From the NCBI GenBank assembly GCA_037178625.1, contig CM074127.1:2108001-2172000 (forward strand): 64,000 nucleotides of DNA, given 5' to 3'. The translations under genes and the position numbers were made by a program. Shown piece after piece: positions 20,770 to 30,067 of this stretch. Numbering within the stretch: the first letter of the stretch is position 1; every line of letters begins with the position of its first letter. A model generated the notes under the pieces. The model saw only the letters and a list, made by a program, of their open reading frames with translations, was not told where the DNA came from and did no database searches. This stretch comes from Skeletonema tropicum (Eukaryota; Bacillariophyta; Thalassiosirophyceae; Thalassiosirales; Thalassiosiraceae).

Positions 20770-21571
20770 AGATATTGTTCCTTGATGATACTGCCTGTCC
20801 AGAGCCGTGTAGGTGACCTGATGAGGTCCAATTTGATCGGACGGTAACAAGCGGAAACACCACATCACATTTCATAATCATGAGTGCATCGATAAGATGG
20901 CTCATTATACTTGGCGGCGATACGATAGAAGCTCATTTGCACTGCGCAGTCGGGTTGCATTGGTAGAACGCAGGCTGCTGCATCGTAGATGACCTGAAGA
21001 GGTCCAATTTGGGCTGGCCCGCAGCACATCATTCCTTTCCTTCATATCGTCTCTATCATCTTCAATATAGGCGTGAGACGCTTGTGATGGCTCATTATAC
21101 TTGGCGGCGATACGATAGAAGCTCATTTGCACTGCGCAGTCGGATCGTGTAAGTTGAAGTGATGCTACAGTCTCGGAGCTGATCTGAGAGGTCCAATTTG
21201 GGCCGACCCGCAGCACATCATTCCTTTCTTTCATATCGTCTCTATCATCGTCAATATAGGCGTGAGACGCTTGTGATGACCCATTATACTTGGCGGCGAT
21301 AATAGAAGCTCATTTGCACTGCGCATTCGGGTTGGATTGGTAGAACGTAGGCTGCTGCATAGGTCCAATTTGGGCTGGCCCGCAGCACATCATTCGTTTC
21401 TTTCATATCGTCTCTATCATCGTCAACATAGGATGGCTCATTATACTTGGCGGCGATACGATAGGCGATATTGTTCTCTGATGATACTGCCTGTCCAGGA
21501 GCCGTGTAGGTGACCTGATGAGGTCCATTTTGGTCGGATGCAACACCACATCACATTTCATAATCATGACT
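20770..21571. repeat. Degenerate tandem array, ~190-bp unit, with related flanking units
   Basis: The phrase GGCTCATTATACTTGGCGGC recurs (with substitutions) at 20899, 21089, 21278 and 21435, at spacings of about 190, 189 and 157 bp. The units also share the phrase CCGCAGCACATCATTC. The array is bracketed by a second, ~110-bp direct repeat (20770-20884 and 21466-21571; GATACTGCCTGTCC, CATCACATTTCATAATCATG). Units are partly open on the minus strand, with the recurring peptide 'DDMKERNDVLR.GPNWTS', and one unit carries a 2-nt deletion. This looks like a decayed coding tandem duplication. Confidence 0.75.
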
Positions 21572-21852
21572 GATATAGCGCCGTCGTTATCGATGCAGAT
21601 TGATGCTGAAACCTTGCTTGCTAAGAAGGATGGCGTGGAAGTGTTGCACTGCCTAAGAAGTATCTCCATCGCTTCGGAAGAGTACGGAAGCGCATAGACT
21701 ATGTCAATAGGTGGGTGACCTGATGAGGCTTGATGTTGATGAGACTGGTATCTTTTTCGCAGTTGTTTTCGCACAAATTTTTTATCCCCAGAACCACACT
21801 CCACTATGATATCCACGCCACAATTACGAAGGCGTTGACGCGACGTTGACAT
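21403..21852 (-). CDS. Hypothetical small protein running into the tandem array
   Basis: An open frame of 149 residues starts at 21852 (MSTSRQRLRNCGVDIIVECG). Its first ~90 residues lie in unique sequence. The tail (from about 21571 down) is composed of the repeat unit, e.g. 'MKCDVVLHPTKMDLIRSP', which is related to the repeat peptide 'MKERNDVLRVGPNWTS'. It may be the intact founder or a truncated copy of the gene whose 3' part was duplicated to make the array. I do not recognise a family. The start is a few bases from the divergent gene on the other strand, which is unusual and lowers confidence. Confidence 0.35.
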   Translation of the reverse strand: MSTSRQRLRNCGVDIIVECGSGDKKFVRKQLRKRYQSHQHQASSGHPPIDIVYALPYSSEAMEILLRQCNTSTPSFLASKVSASICIDNDGAISVMIMKCDVVLHPTKMDLIRSPTRLLDRQYHQRTISPIVSPPSIMSHPMLTMIETI

Positions 21853-21878
21853 TGGTCGCTCTCATCATCTCGACGACG

Positions 21879-23690
21879 ATGATAGTTCTTGGTCCACACA
21901 TTCATCATCATAATGACCACCATGATCTCGTAGAAGGTGGTGGTATGAATCTTGCTTCAAATTCTGAAACTCCAATCAATCGAGAATACAATGCATTTCG
22001 ACGCAATAGCATCAGTGGAGGAGACGATGAAGATGGGCGTCGCGACCACCAACAATCTCCAAGTGCTGCTACTCCGACACCTCCAAAGATGGCACCGCTT
22101 GAAGCTACGTGCATCAACATGCTCTTCGCAAAACGTCTAGAAGTATCAAAGTTACTTGGATCAATTGGTGCTCCTCCACTGTTTTCTCCGGATAATTGTG
22201 GCACAAATAAAAATGTGAGAGGAGCAAACGAAGAATCTCGAGCACACCACAATAGCGAGGAAGCGATGATGATAGATACAGAGAAGCAGCACACAAAACA
22301 GGGATCAGTCCAAATTTATCTTGACAGCGTGGTCGAGTTGGCAACATCACATACTGAATTATTGCAAACTATTCAATCATGCCTCCACATGTTGACAGTC
22401 GGTACAGGATTGCGTTTAGGAATTGGACCGAACAATATCCCAGCGTCTCGGCGGGCGGAGAGAGCTTGGTTGGAAAGAAAAGTACGTAGTCAAAACGCGT
22501 CGAAAGAGTCAATGATGAAATCATACAAGCCAAAAATGACATTGCATCGATATAGGCAGATTCTTCACCATGCCATCGTAGATCAGACGACCTCACTACA
22601 AAATATTGTAGCTGAGCATGCAGTGAATTTTTCGGGCATTTCTGGTTGGGATGAATTCGTACATGATCTGAAGCACACAGTTGAGTCTAATTGTGTTTTG
22701 ACATTATCGCGACTAACAAAATGGACGGAACATGTCGGAAAGTATTTAGGTGCAACTCTTTCAGAGCTTTTTTCGCCTTCTCGTTTGAAGTTCTCATTAT
22801 TAGAGAAGGCACATTATGTTGGTTCCGAAACAGCAACCATTGCTAGTTCAGTGCAGGAGGCAAGAGAACGAATCATATTCTTACAATCTGCATTTTCGAT
22901 GCCTTCTTCAGGTGCTACAAAAAGTTGTGAAGATGATCTTACACGTGCTTGTGGCAGGGAGGATGGTAGAGATGTGAATAATGTCATTGATTTGCTAAAG
23001 TCCAATCTTGAAGGAGCACATATTAGCTTGTGGGCATTTGAAGAAGCACATTCTAGATCAGAAGAATCTGAACCGGATTGGAAAGATTGGTTGGGAAAGC
23101 TACATGATCTCGTTGAAAGATCTTATAGTACAATGTCAGAATTGGATAATCTTGTTCTACCTCGTTCGACCGGTGATGAAAGCGGAAGCACGGCTATCAA
23201 ACCTGAATCTAATGAAATACAAGATAGTATTGTAACTACTCCGAGCGCTATCCACGTGAGTGATGAAGCAAGTGTGGACGAGGAGGTTCTGCATTCTACC
23301 TTCGAAACTAAGCAGAATGTACCATTGGACAAAACTTTAATTTTCACTGGGAATGGATCTCACAGACGCTCTCAGACATCGAAGAATCAGGCTGCAAGAA
23401 GCTCTAGCAAAAGCCGCAATATGCCGCCACCTCCGTCAATCTATGACCAGAATGTTCTGCTGCGGGATCTGCAGAGTAGATTAAAGACTATGGGATTGGC
23501 AGAAGAATACGAAGTTGTCGCTGTAACAGAACCCCCAGATGATGCGCCGACGAGTACTGGAAGTAAAATGTTCCGTCAATCTCGACAAAAGAATGACCTT
23601 CCAATGTTTCTTGGAGTATCGGGGCCTGCTCTTGCTGAGTTATCCAGTGCAATGGGTCGCCAGCGCGAAGGTCAAGTGATAATGGAGTAA
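21879..23690 (+). CDS. Unrecognised helical protein, possibly vezatin-like
   Basis: An open frame of 604 residues from the ATG at 21879 (MIVLGPHIHHHND). It remains open upstream, so an earlier start or 5' exon is possible. The N-terminal 120 residues are disordered and His/Ser-rich. Residues ~140-360 are predicted helical, with the segment 'ELLQTIQSCLHMLTVGTGLRLGIGP' followed by 'NNIPASRRAERAWLERKV'. This order (long helix, then a short 'S R E' segment) is loosely reminiscent of the vezatin/myosin-binding family, but I would not assign it. The C-terminus is acidic and Ser-rich, then Pro-rich (NMPPPPSIYDQN) with a last short helix. No enzyme motif is visible. Confidence 0.6.
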   Translation: MIVLGPHIHHHNDHHDLVEGGGMNLASNSETPINREYNAFRRNSISGGDDEDGRRDHQQSPSAATPTPPKMAPLEATCINMLFAKRLEVSKLLGSIGAPPLFSPDNCGTNKNVRGANEESRAHHNSEEAMMIDTEKQHTKQGSVQIYLDSVVELATSHTELLQTIQSCLHMLTVGTGLRLGIGPNNIPASRRAERAWLERKVRSQNASKESMMKSYKPKMTLHRYRQILHHAIVDQTTSLQNIVAEHAVNFSGISGWDEFVHDLKHTVESNCVLTLSRLTKWTEHVGKYLGATLSELFSPSRLKFSLLEKAHYVGSETATIASSVQEARERIIFLQSAFSMPSSGATKSCEDDLTRACGREDGRDVNNVIDLLKSNLEGAHISLWAFEEAHSRSEESEPDWKDWLGKLHDLVERSYSTMSELDNLVLPRSTGDESGSTAIKPESNEIQDSIVTTPSAIHVSDEASVDEEVLHSTFETKQNVPLDKTLIFTGNGSHRRSQTSKNQAARSSSKSRNMPPPPSIYDQNVLLRDLQSRLKTMGLAEEYEVVAVTEPPDDAPTSTGSKMFRQSRQKNDLPMFLGVSGPALAELSSAMGRQREGQVIME

Positions 23691-23858
23691 TTGTTCTGAT
23701 ACTTAAGTTTACTTTACATTTGCTCATCTGATGTCAGAATAGGTTTTTAATCCTCGTGTGTGTTCAGTTTCTACATTATGGGTGAGATTAGTTGTGTGAG
23801 TTCGCACTATTGGTTCTTTCACAACTGAATGTGGTATCATCCAGTTGAATATGTGCGT

Positions 23859-24950
23859 TTATTTCCGGAAAGGAGTGGGATCGTGTGATATGTGACATGC
23901 GTAGATAACGCGTAAGAGTTTTTCACACTTGCGGATTTCAGATGAGTTTGACTCCAGTGATAAACTCGTTGTCAGCTCCCTCAATTTGTCTTCAATTGTA
24001 TGAGGGAGCTGGAAGTGGGAAATACTGAGAAGTATTGCTGCTATTGCAACTGAAGACGGCTTTGAGTTTGAGGAGGTAAATTGGTATACGCAAACGCTGA
24101 GTTCGGTCAGAAATCTAGAGAGTTCCAAAGCACTTGAAACTCCAAACTCGTCCCTCACATCACCCATGATAAGTGGAAAGAAGTTCTCAATGAATCGCAC
24201 GCTTGTTGGTGGGTGTAGATGCCATCCTAGTGTGTCAGCTACAGAGAGCTCCATTGCTTCAAGGTGATCCGTGGTGACTGCAAGATGTGATGAGGAGGTA
24301 GATGGTGAGGCAGCTGTTTACAATCCAGCCAAGACAGACAGGAAAATGGCAAATACTATGAAACTTACAACCATCGCCGCCGAGTGACACTATTTGTTTC
24401 ATGGAAATCTTCTTCGGACAGTGAATTTTTGTGGCTAGATAGATGCATGCCATTGCAGAAAGTTGAAAAAGCTATTAGACATTGCCATCACCAACAGTGA
24501 GTCAGATATGGTTAGTGAGAGAGTGAAAAATATTGATGGTAAAGTGAGTGTGTGATGTGCGAGAAGGTGTGAATGATTTGACAGCCAACTCACCTCTTCG
24601 TTGACAAAGTGCTTTTCCAGGTATTTGTCGAGAAAGAACATGGAGATGCTTACAACCTCGCGGTCCAAGTCAAAACAGTCAACGACCTTGTACTTCCATT
24701 CACATATCTTTTCCCTCCAGTCAACGCACAAGTCAGATGGGGTAGCTTGAGGAGCAGAAGGGATCACAGAAGACGGGGATTTACTTGCAAATCGGCTTTT
24801 TTCTATCGAGGCCACACCTTCCCAGAGATCCTGTTGCCACCGCGTGGAGAGGAAATCCTCGGTTTGATAGGCTTTGCGCTGCTCTTTGCGAACAAGATCT
24901 TCCAGGAAGATGAGATGGCCATTCGCTTCGTTGATGCCTAGCTTGCTCAT
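23859..24950 (-). CDS. Cyclin (diatom-type, cyclin N and C boxes)
   Basis: Three exons (24950-24594, 24471-24369, 24277-23859) join in phases 0 and 1 into 292 residues. The introns are GTGAGT..AATAG and GTAAGT..TGCAG. The spliced protein reads through a complete cyclin fold. The cyclin box starts 'WREKICEWKYKVVDCFDLDREVVSISMFFLDKYL' (~76-110). It continues 'LFQLSAMACIYLATKIH' across the first junction, then 'FTTDHLEAMELSVADTLGWHLHPPT' across the second, which is the very conserved 'T...M E..L...L.W.L.PPT' stretch. The C box follows to the end. No destruction box is obvious. It should bind and activate a CDK; the large diatom-specific cyclin expansion makes class assignment unsafe. Confidence 0.9.
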
Positions 24951-25659
24951 GGTTTTCCACCCGATCGAGAGGAGTAAGAAGACGTAAGGTTAGATGATTA
25001 TGTGCTGATCCGCACCCCGCCTTTTGGGGTGCTGTGTGCTGCGTGGTGATTGCTTCAGGACACCCCGCTTCGGAGGAGCTTGGAGGCCTGCAGCTGCCGG
25101 GCTGTGAGCTTTTTTTGTCTGTGAACTCCTCGTGCATCATGCGGAACTGCCGAACAGATGGTTCGAGCAAATCCAAGCATGATTCAGACAAAACGCGAAG
25201 GCTTGCAGGATTGAAGACAAAATGGTGACGCGTTCGACTGTTATTGATCTAAAAAGCTGTTCCTGAAGCGGTAATGCCTTCCTCTATTTTAATTCAACAT
25301 GAACATATTGCTAAGTTAATCATCTGTTTCTCACACTATGCGCGCTCGCTTCACGCAGTATTTACAATCTGTATTCTCAACACCGCGCGAAGCACGCGAA
25401 GTGATATCTTATTTTCTCGTCGAGATATGCATTTTGGGGTTCACTATGGGCTTTCCTGCCAAATTTCTCCATAAATAAAGTTTTAGACAAGCCCATAGTG
25501 AACCCCAAAATGCATATCTCGACGAGAAAATAAGATATTACTACGATTCTTGGATACTATCCACTCTACTGAACATACTCTAAAGGTCTTCATGAATGGT
25601 TTAGCATATATCTCTCTTATAGTAGAAATAAAATTTAAGGGCTAGTTAGGCGGCTGCCA
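24951..25659. other. Intergenic region upstream of the hAT element
   Basis: These 709 bp between the cyclin gene and the transposon's target site have no credible gene. The stretch is GC-rich near 25010-25100 (CGCACCCCGCCTTTTGGGGTG is a small hairpin), then AT-rich. It contains the 50-bp perfect inverted repeat annotated separately. Confidence 0.5.
25404..25536. repeat. Perfect 50-bp inverted repeat (hairpin) with 33-nt loop
   Basis: 25404-25453 and 25487-25536 are exact reverse complements over 50 bases (ATATCTTATTTTCTCG.. / ..CGAGAAAATAAGATAT). The loop is 25454-25486. No target duplication was seen at the edges. It could be a foldback/MITE remnant or the source of a small-RNA hairpin. Confidence 0.9.
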
Positions 25660-25685
25660 TGGTGGAGTAGCGTAATGGAATTTCA
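25660..25685 (+). repeat. hAT left end: 8-bp target duplication plus 18-bp TIR
   Basis: TGGTGGAG at 25660-25667 is followed by TAGCGTAATGGAATTTCA at 25668-25685. Confidence 0.93.
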
Positions 25686-28600
25686 CCATTTTTGGAGGGG
25701 GTTGAAAATTGCAGGTTGAAATTTCAGAAATTTCAGAAATTTCAAGGGATTAAATTTCACTCTAGCTTATCCTGAGATAGTCGTAATACTTTGCACTCTG
25801 CAGTCAACACATCACTCTAAGAGAGACTGTCAGCAAGCTTCTTTCCAAGCATCTTCTTCGCATCCATGATATGACGGAGGTTTTCCTTCCCTCGAAGAAG
25901 TGCAACACCAGTTGGATCCTTCATCCTATTCCTATCCTTCACAAGAATGCTGTTCTTCAGAGGTTTGGCCCTACGCTCACAATCCATCGATCCGACAGTT
26001 CCCATAGACATTAGAGGCTTAGCAACCAATCGATAGAAGTCAGATGATCCTGCATAACATTCAAACCACGTGATGCGACCAGAAATAGCACCAGTTGATT
26101 CCACATACTGTACCACATTTTTGATACTAAAAGACTTGTTGTTCTGTTGCAGCTGTTCCAAAGATGGAAGCGATGGAAGTGGAACGTCAAAAGAATGAAA
26201 CCAGTCATTGTTTTGAGTATCAAAGTCCTCAAAATCCTTTTTAACTCTCCTCCGCATCTCATCAGAACCATCTTCACCCAAAGGCACATACCACTCGATC
26301 ATCTTCCTTACGAGCGCAGCCTTGTTAGTCTGCAGGTAGAACAACTCCCTCCACACACGAGAGTTTGGGTCACAGAGGAAACACATCAAGTGATGCTCAT
26401 CGAGTAAACCAACCTTCAGTCCGCTGGGATCAACACCATCCATATTGAAACGTTCACGGATCATACCAGCAACTTCTGCTCTTGAGCCCTGACCAAGAAG
26501 TTCATCAAACTCGGGAGTGAGACACTTGTTAATATCATTGCGCAGCGCTTGAACCAAGAGGGGGTAAGCACTAAGTGGCATATCCTTGCGGGAACAAGCC
26601 AAATGTGCTTCCTTGAAAGGGAGCGTGAAGGCAATAACAACATCAAACATCTTCCAAATATTTTCCTTCTTGAAGTGCTCCATCAGCTCATCCAACTCAG
26701 CTTGCTTTGTTGCAGTGCGCTCACTACGATACTTTTGATACTCCGCCTTGCCAGGAAGTACAAGAAGAAAGTCACGACACTTGCGAGCGCTCACAACAAC
26801 GTCATGTAGAAGGTTCATCCGTGTCTCCACGGGGCAGAAAACTTTGGAGTAAAACACGAGCTCATCCACTAGAGCTGCGCTGCGTCGGAAAGAATCAATG
26901 CGATCAATCTTCACGAAGTCCCTGACTTTCCTAGCATACTTTATGACAAGTTGCATAACTGAAGTCTTGGCTAGGTCTTTCATAAGCAAATCGATGCAAT
27001 GAGCCGGATCGCGTGTAACTATGACCTTCATCCCTGGATACTTTTCTTCAAGTTCCTTCCCAACTCGATCCGCAACATGCCTTGCAGCATTATCAACAGG
27101 AATGCTCACAATCTTCGCATTGTATTCTTTCATGACGTTTTCACAAACCCTCACAGCATCCTCTATTTCGGCTTCGGTAACATGCTTATCGCTTCCAAGA
27201 TCTTTCCATTCGAGGAAGAGTGAGAAGTCACTCTTCGCGACGGTGTATACGATCTAGGCAGAAGAGGATACAGCAGGGCAACATAAATAGTAGTGAGACA
27301 ATTGAAAGCAATGAAGTTATTGTACAGAACATAAATCACGTACCTTTTGTTTGCCCAAGACAGTGACTCCATCCATCGCAACATTTACATGTCCGGGAAT
27401 TTTTGCCATAAATGATTTCAACTCCGATGTCGTTTGTTTATCAATTTTAATGACATACTTGTCATAGATTGTTTCAACATCACTTGGAATGAACTTCAAG
27501 ATGGCAGGGTATCGTTGGTGTAGGCTTGCTTGCACCCAAGGATCCAATAGACGACTCAATGGCTCGCCACGAGCGACAATGGCTCGTACCTCGTGCATGA
27601 GTACAATGTCAGCAGATGCCTGGTTCATGCTCTTACCATACGTGTGCTCCATAGTAGTTTGTGCAGATGGTACACGCTTTGTTTTCTTGCGAGGGGGAAC
27701 GGATGTGGAGGTGGATTTGGTGACATCACTAACGTCCCCAGAGTTGGATAGTAGATCAATCACCGCAACGGGGCCATGATTACTACGCATGGCAGCAACA
27801 GTTTCACTTGGGTTGGATTGAAGTGCAAGATACGTTGCTTGTTTCTTATTCACTTGAGCCCCTCCTTCGATTTGTCTCCTTGTGTGAGGGCATGTCAACC
27901 CTTCACATTCGTGGAGAGAATGTTTTCTAGCTCTTGTTGCATTAAATGTCGCTAGCAACTTGTTGTACTTAGGACAGTGCTTGCATACAATACGTAACTT
28001 GCCATTGGGTTGGGGCGTGATTTCGTATTGGGAATAGAGCGTTGAGTCTCGTTGCTTTTTGGCATCCGGAGCTGCTGCAAAAGGCACAGCAGCAGGTGGT
28101 GCTGCGGGTGGATCGACTGCAGCGACGGCAGGTGGATCGACAGCAGCGACGGCAGCATCGGCAGTTGGGGCCGCAGCGGTGAGCTTGTGTTGGACACAGT
28201 GAAGACACATGAGAGCGGTATGGGAGTTGGCAAGTGTTTTTGCATGATCATTAAGATCCCCTGCAGGGTTTTTGTAGGATGGGTTGCCCACAATTTCCTC
28301 ACAGTAGAGTTTACCGCAAAGGGCACCATGAATTGGTCCTTCACACATCATGCACTGATGATCAGCCGGGTTGTTGAGGGGGGAGTTCTTCATGCCACAA
28401 AGGGCGTTGGCGGCGCATGTCAAAAGCATTATTGTTGAAGATTATTGAATTGTTGTTGTTATTGCCAGGCAAACTATGACAGCGTGGTAGACGGCAGAGT
28501 GAACAAAAAGTTGATTTGTGCACATACCCGCACCCAAAATAAGAGCCATCCGCGCCCAAAATCATCTGGTACATGCCAATGCAGGAACACGCATGTAAGC

Positions 28601-28905
28601 TGAATTACTACGAAGGAATAAGTAATACTGCATTGTTAGTCGCCAGCATTTTGGTGAAGAGTTACTCTCCGCTGAGTTGACAAACTCATCATCTGGATGG
28701 TGCGTGGTGTTCTTTGGGGTTTGGTGGTTGGTGGAATGAAGGGTCTTAGGTTATTTTTGTGCTACGTGTTGGTTCAGTACCATCCGTTCGCGCCAGAATT
28801 TTTGTGAAATTTCATTGTTGGCCAAAATTGGTGCAACTTTCACCCTGTAAATTTCACGAAAGTTGCAGTAGTGAAATTTCACCCTTTTGAAATTCCATTA
28901 CGCTA
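25668..28905 (-). mobile_element. Intact-looking hAT superfamily DNA transposon, 3238 bp
   Basis: Both ends carry the 18-bp terminal inverted repeat TAGCGTAATGGAATTTCA, which fits the hAT terminal consensus YARNG. It is flanked on both sides by the identical 8-bp sequence TGGTGGAG (25660-25667 and 28906-28913), the 8-bp target-site duplication typical of hAT elements. Subterminal regions carry clusters of GAAATTTC(A), e.g. 25716-25760 and 28800-28890, as expected for transposase-binding arrays. Inside is one two-exon transposase gene on the minus strand with no disabling mutation visible. Perfect ends, duplications and an open reading frame suggest a recent, possibly autonomous insertion. Confidence 0.93.
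25817..28429 (-). CDS. hAT-family transposase
   Basis: Two exons (28429-27344, 27253-25817) are joined by a 90-nt intron, AAG|GTACGT..GCCTAG|ATC, phase 0, giving 840 residues. The N-terminus holds Cys pairs (CMMCEG, CLHC). A Pro/Ala repeat follows, then a BED-like zinc finger with Cys/His spacing in 'IVCKHCPKYNKLL..ATRARKHSLHECEG' (~150-185). The catalytic core shows 'VAMDGVTVLGKQKV' (first acidic residue, at the exon junction), 'VSIPVDNAARHV' (second), and 'DPAHCIDLLMKDLAKTSV', the classic hAT/DUF659 'AHC.nLi..Di.k' motif. The C-terminal 'GSMDCERRAKPLKNS' lies at the hAT dimerisation region and includes the expected Glu. It catalyses cut-and-paste transposition via hairpin formation on flanking DNA. 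It lies wholly inside the TIR-bounded element. Confidence 0.9.
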
Positions 28906-28913
28906 TGGTGGAG
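28888..28913 (-). repeat. hAT right end: 18-bp TIR plus 8-bp target duplication
   Basis: 28888-28905 is the reverse complement of the left TIR and is followed by TGGTGGAG at 28906-28913. Confidence 0.93.
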
Positions 28914-29044
28914 GTCTCTAAAAAATGGGCCCGGCCGACGGATTTGAGGTCTGTCTGGGCTTATAGTACGTAAGTGTCACCAAGTGTCTACCATCAACAG
29001 AGTGAGTCAAATCTAAATCAGGATGATTTAGATCTAAATTCTTC

Positions 29045-29144
29045 AAGGGTAAGAATTCTTACCCTCAAGGGTAAGATTTGGAGGGTAAGAATTCTTACCC
29101 TCGAGTTCAAGGGTAAGAATTCTTACCCTCGACTCTTACCCTCG
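29045..29144. repeat. Array 1 of GGGTAAGAATTCTTACCC palindromes
   Basis: Three to four copies, some truncated, of an 18-22 bp perfect palindrome centred on GAATTC, separated by TCAA/TCGAG. The next block contains GGGTGAACTTTC. A flanking TTAGATCTAAAT palindrome lies at about 29028. Confidence 0.8.
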
Positions 29145-29965
29145 ACCGCGGGGTGAACTTTCGCCTCGCCAACTCCATACATGATGACAATACCCCCGCC
29201 ATCGCGATGACAATGGCATGGCGGTTGCGTTGCTATGCTTCCACTTCCAGATACATAATCAACTTTAGGCCATCATGTATTCGTTTAGTTCGTTCAGGGG
29301 GTCCGCCTCCTGGTTGAGTAGTACACGCGGCGAAGACCATGACACTACAGTGGTCGGCCTCTTGCCGATGGTTAGAGGCTCAATACTGTCACCACCGTCA
29401 TCGTCAGCAACAAAGGTGAGATTACGGAGAAGGGAACTACGGTTCAACATTGTAGCATCAGTGTACAATAGCATCTATCGATGATTCAGAAGGAAGTACT
29501 TGCTTAGTGTCAGCAGCGAGGGGTATTTTCATCGCTAGCTGTCATGTGTGTTGGCAATGAGTTGAAGAGGGTGAAGTTTCCAGAGGGTAAGATGTTACTG
29601 GTGAATTATCAGCAGAAGAACATTACAGATGTCCAATGATATGATATTTGGAGGTGCTGATAACATCGGAACATTAAATATTGATTATTACACCTACTCC
29701 GCGACACAGGCAAGATATGATATGCATGAATTTGCAAAAAATGATGCCGCTGATGTAACGGCTGATACGCTTGTGGGTGCTGGAAATATCAAACCGCCGA
29801 TTGCACCATTGGATTCAGCGTTGAAAATTGGTCTACACTGTATGTTATGGTGTTGTTTAGTTGTCGTTAGTACCCGACTTGCAACATCCTACTCTCTACT
29901 TATGAGGTGTGGTGGCGTTGTGAAGTGTGTTGGCGATGAGTCAATGAAGAGGGTGAACTTTCCAG

Positions 29966-30067
29966 AGAGTAAGAATTCTTACCCTTGAGGGTAAGAATTC
30001 TTACCCTCAAGGGTAAGAATTGCAGGGTAAGAATTCTTACCCTCGAGGGTAAGAATTCTTACCCTCG
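29966..30067. repeat. Array 2 of GGGTAAGAATTCTTACCC palindromes
   Basis: Four full copies and a truncated one repeat the palindrome of array 1. They are preceded by GGGTGAACTTTCCAGAG and followed by TTAGATCTAAAT at ~30099. A related precursor-like block (GTGTTGGCAATGAG..GGGTGAAGTTTCC) lies at 29548-29590. Confidence 0.8.

Noticed and set aside
20905..21234. 109-codon minus-strand frame inside the tandem array as a functional gene
   Set aside because: Composed only of repeat units that are drifting; the neighbouring unit is frameshifted, so it is treated as part of the repeat.
25034..25228. Short plus-strand frame upstream of the hAT element
   Set aside because: No motif and GC-rich hairpin at its start; not supported as a gene.
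28052..28438. Plus-strand frame opposite the transposase
   Set aside because: Shadow of the transposase coding strand, Ser/Gly-rich because of the Pro/Ala repeat opposite.
29629..29988. 119-codon plus-strand frame between the palindromic arrays
   Set aside because: Its end is made of the repeat itself and the composition is not protein-like; considered chance.
29045..30067. CRISPR-like array
   Set aside because: The repeats are palindromic but spacers are only 2-5 bp and not unique; the genome is eukaryotic and no cas genes occur.
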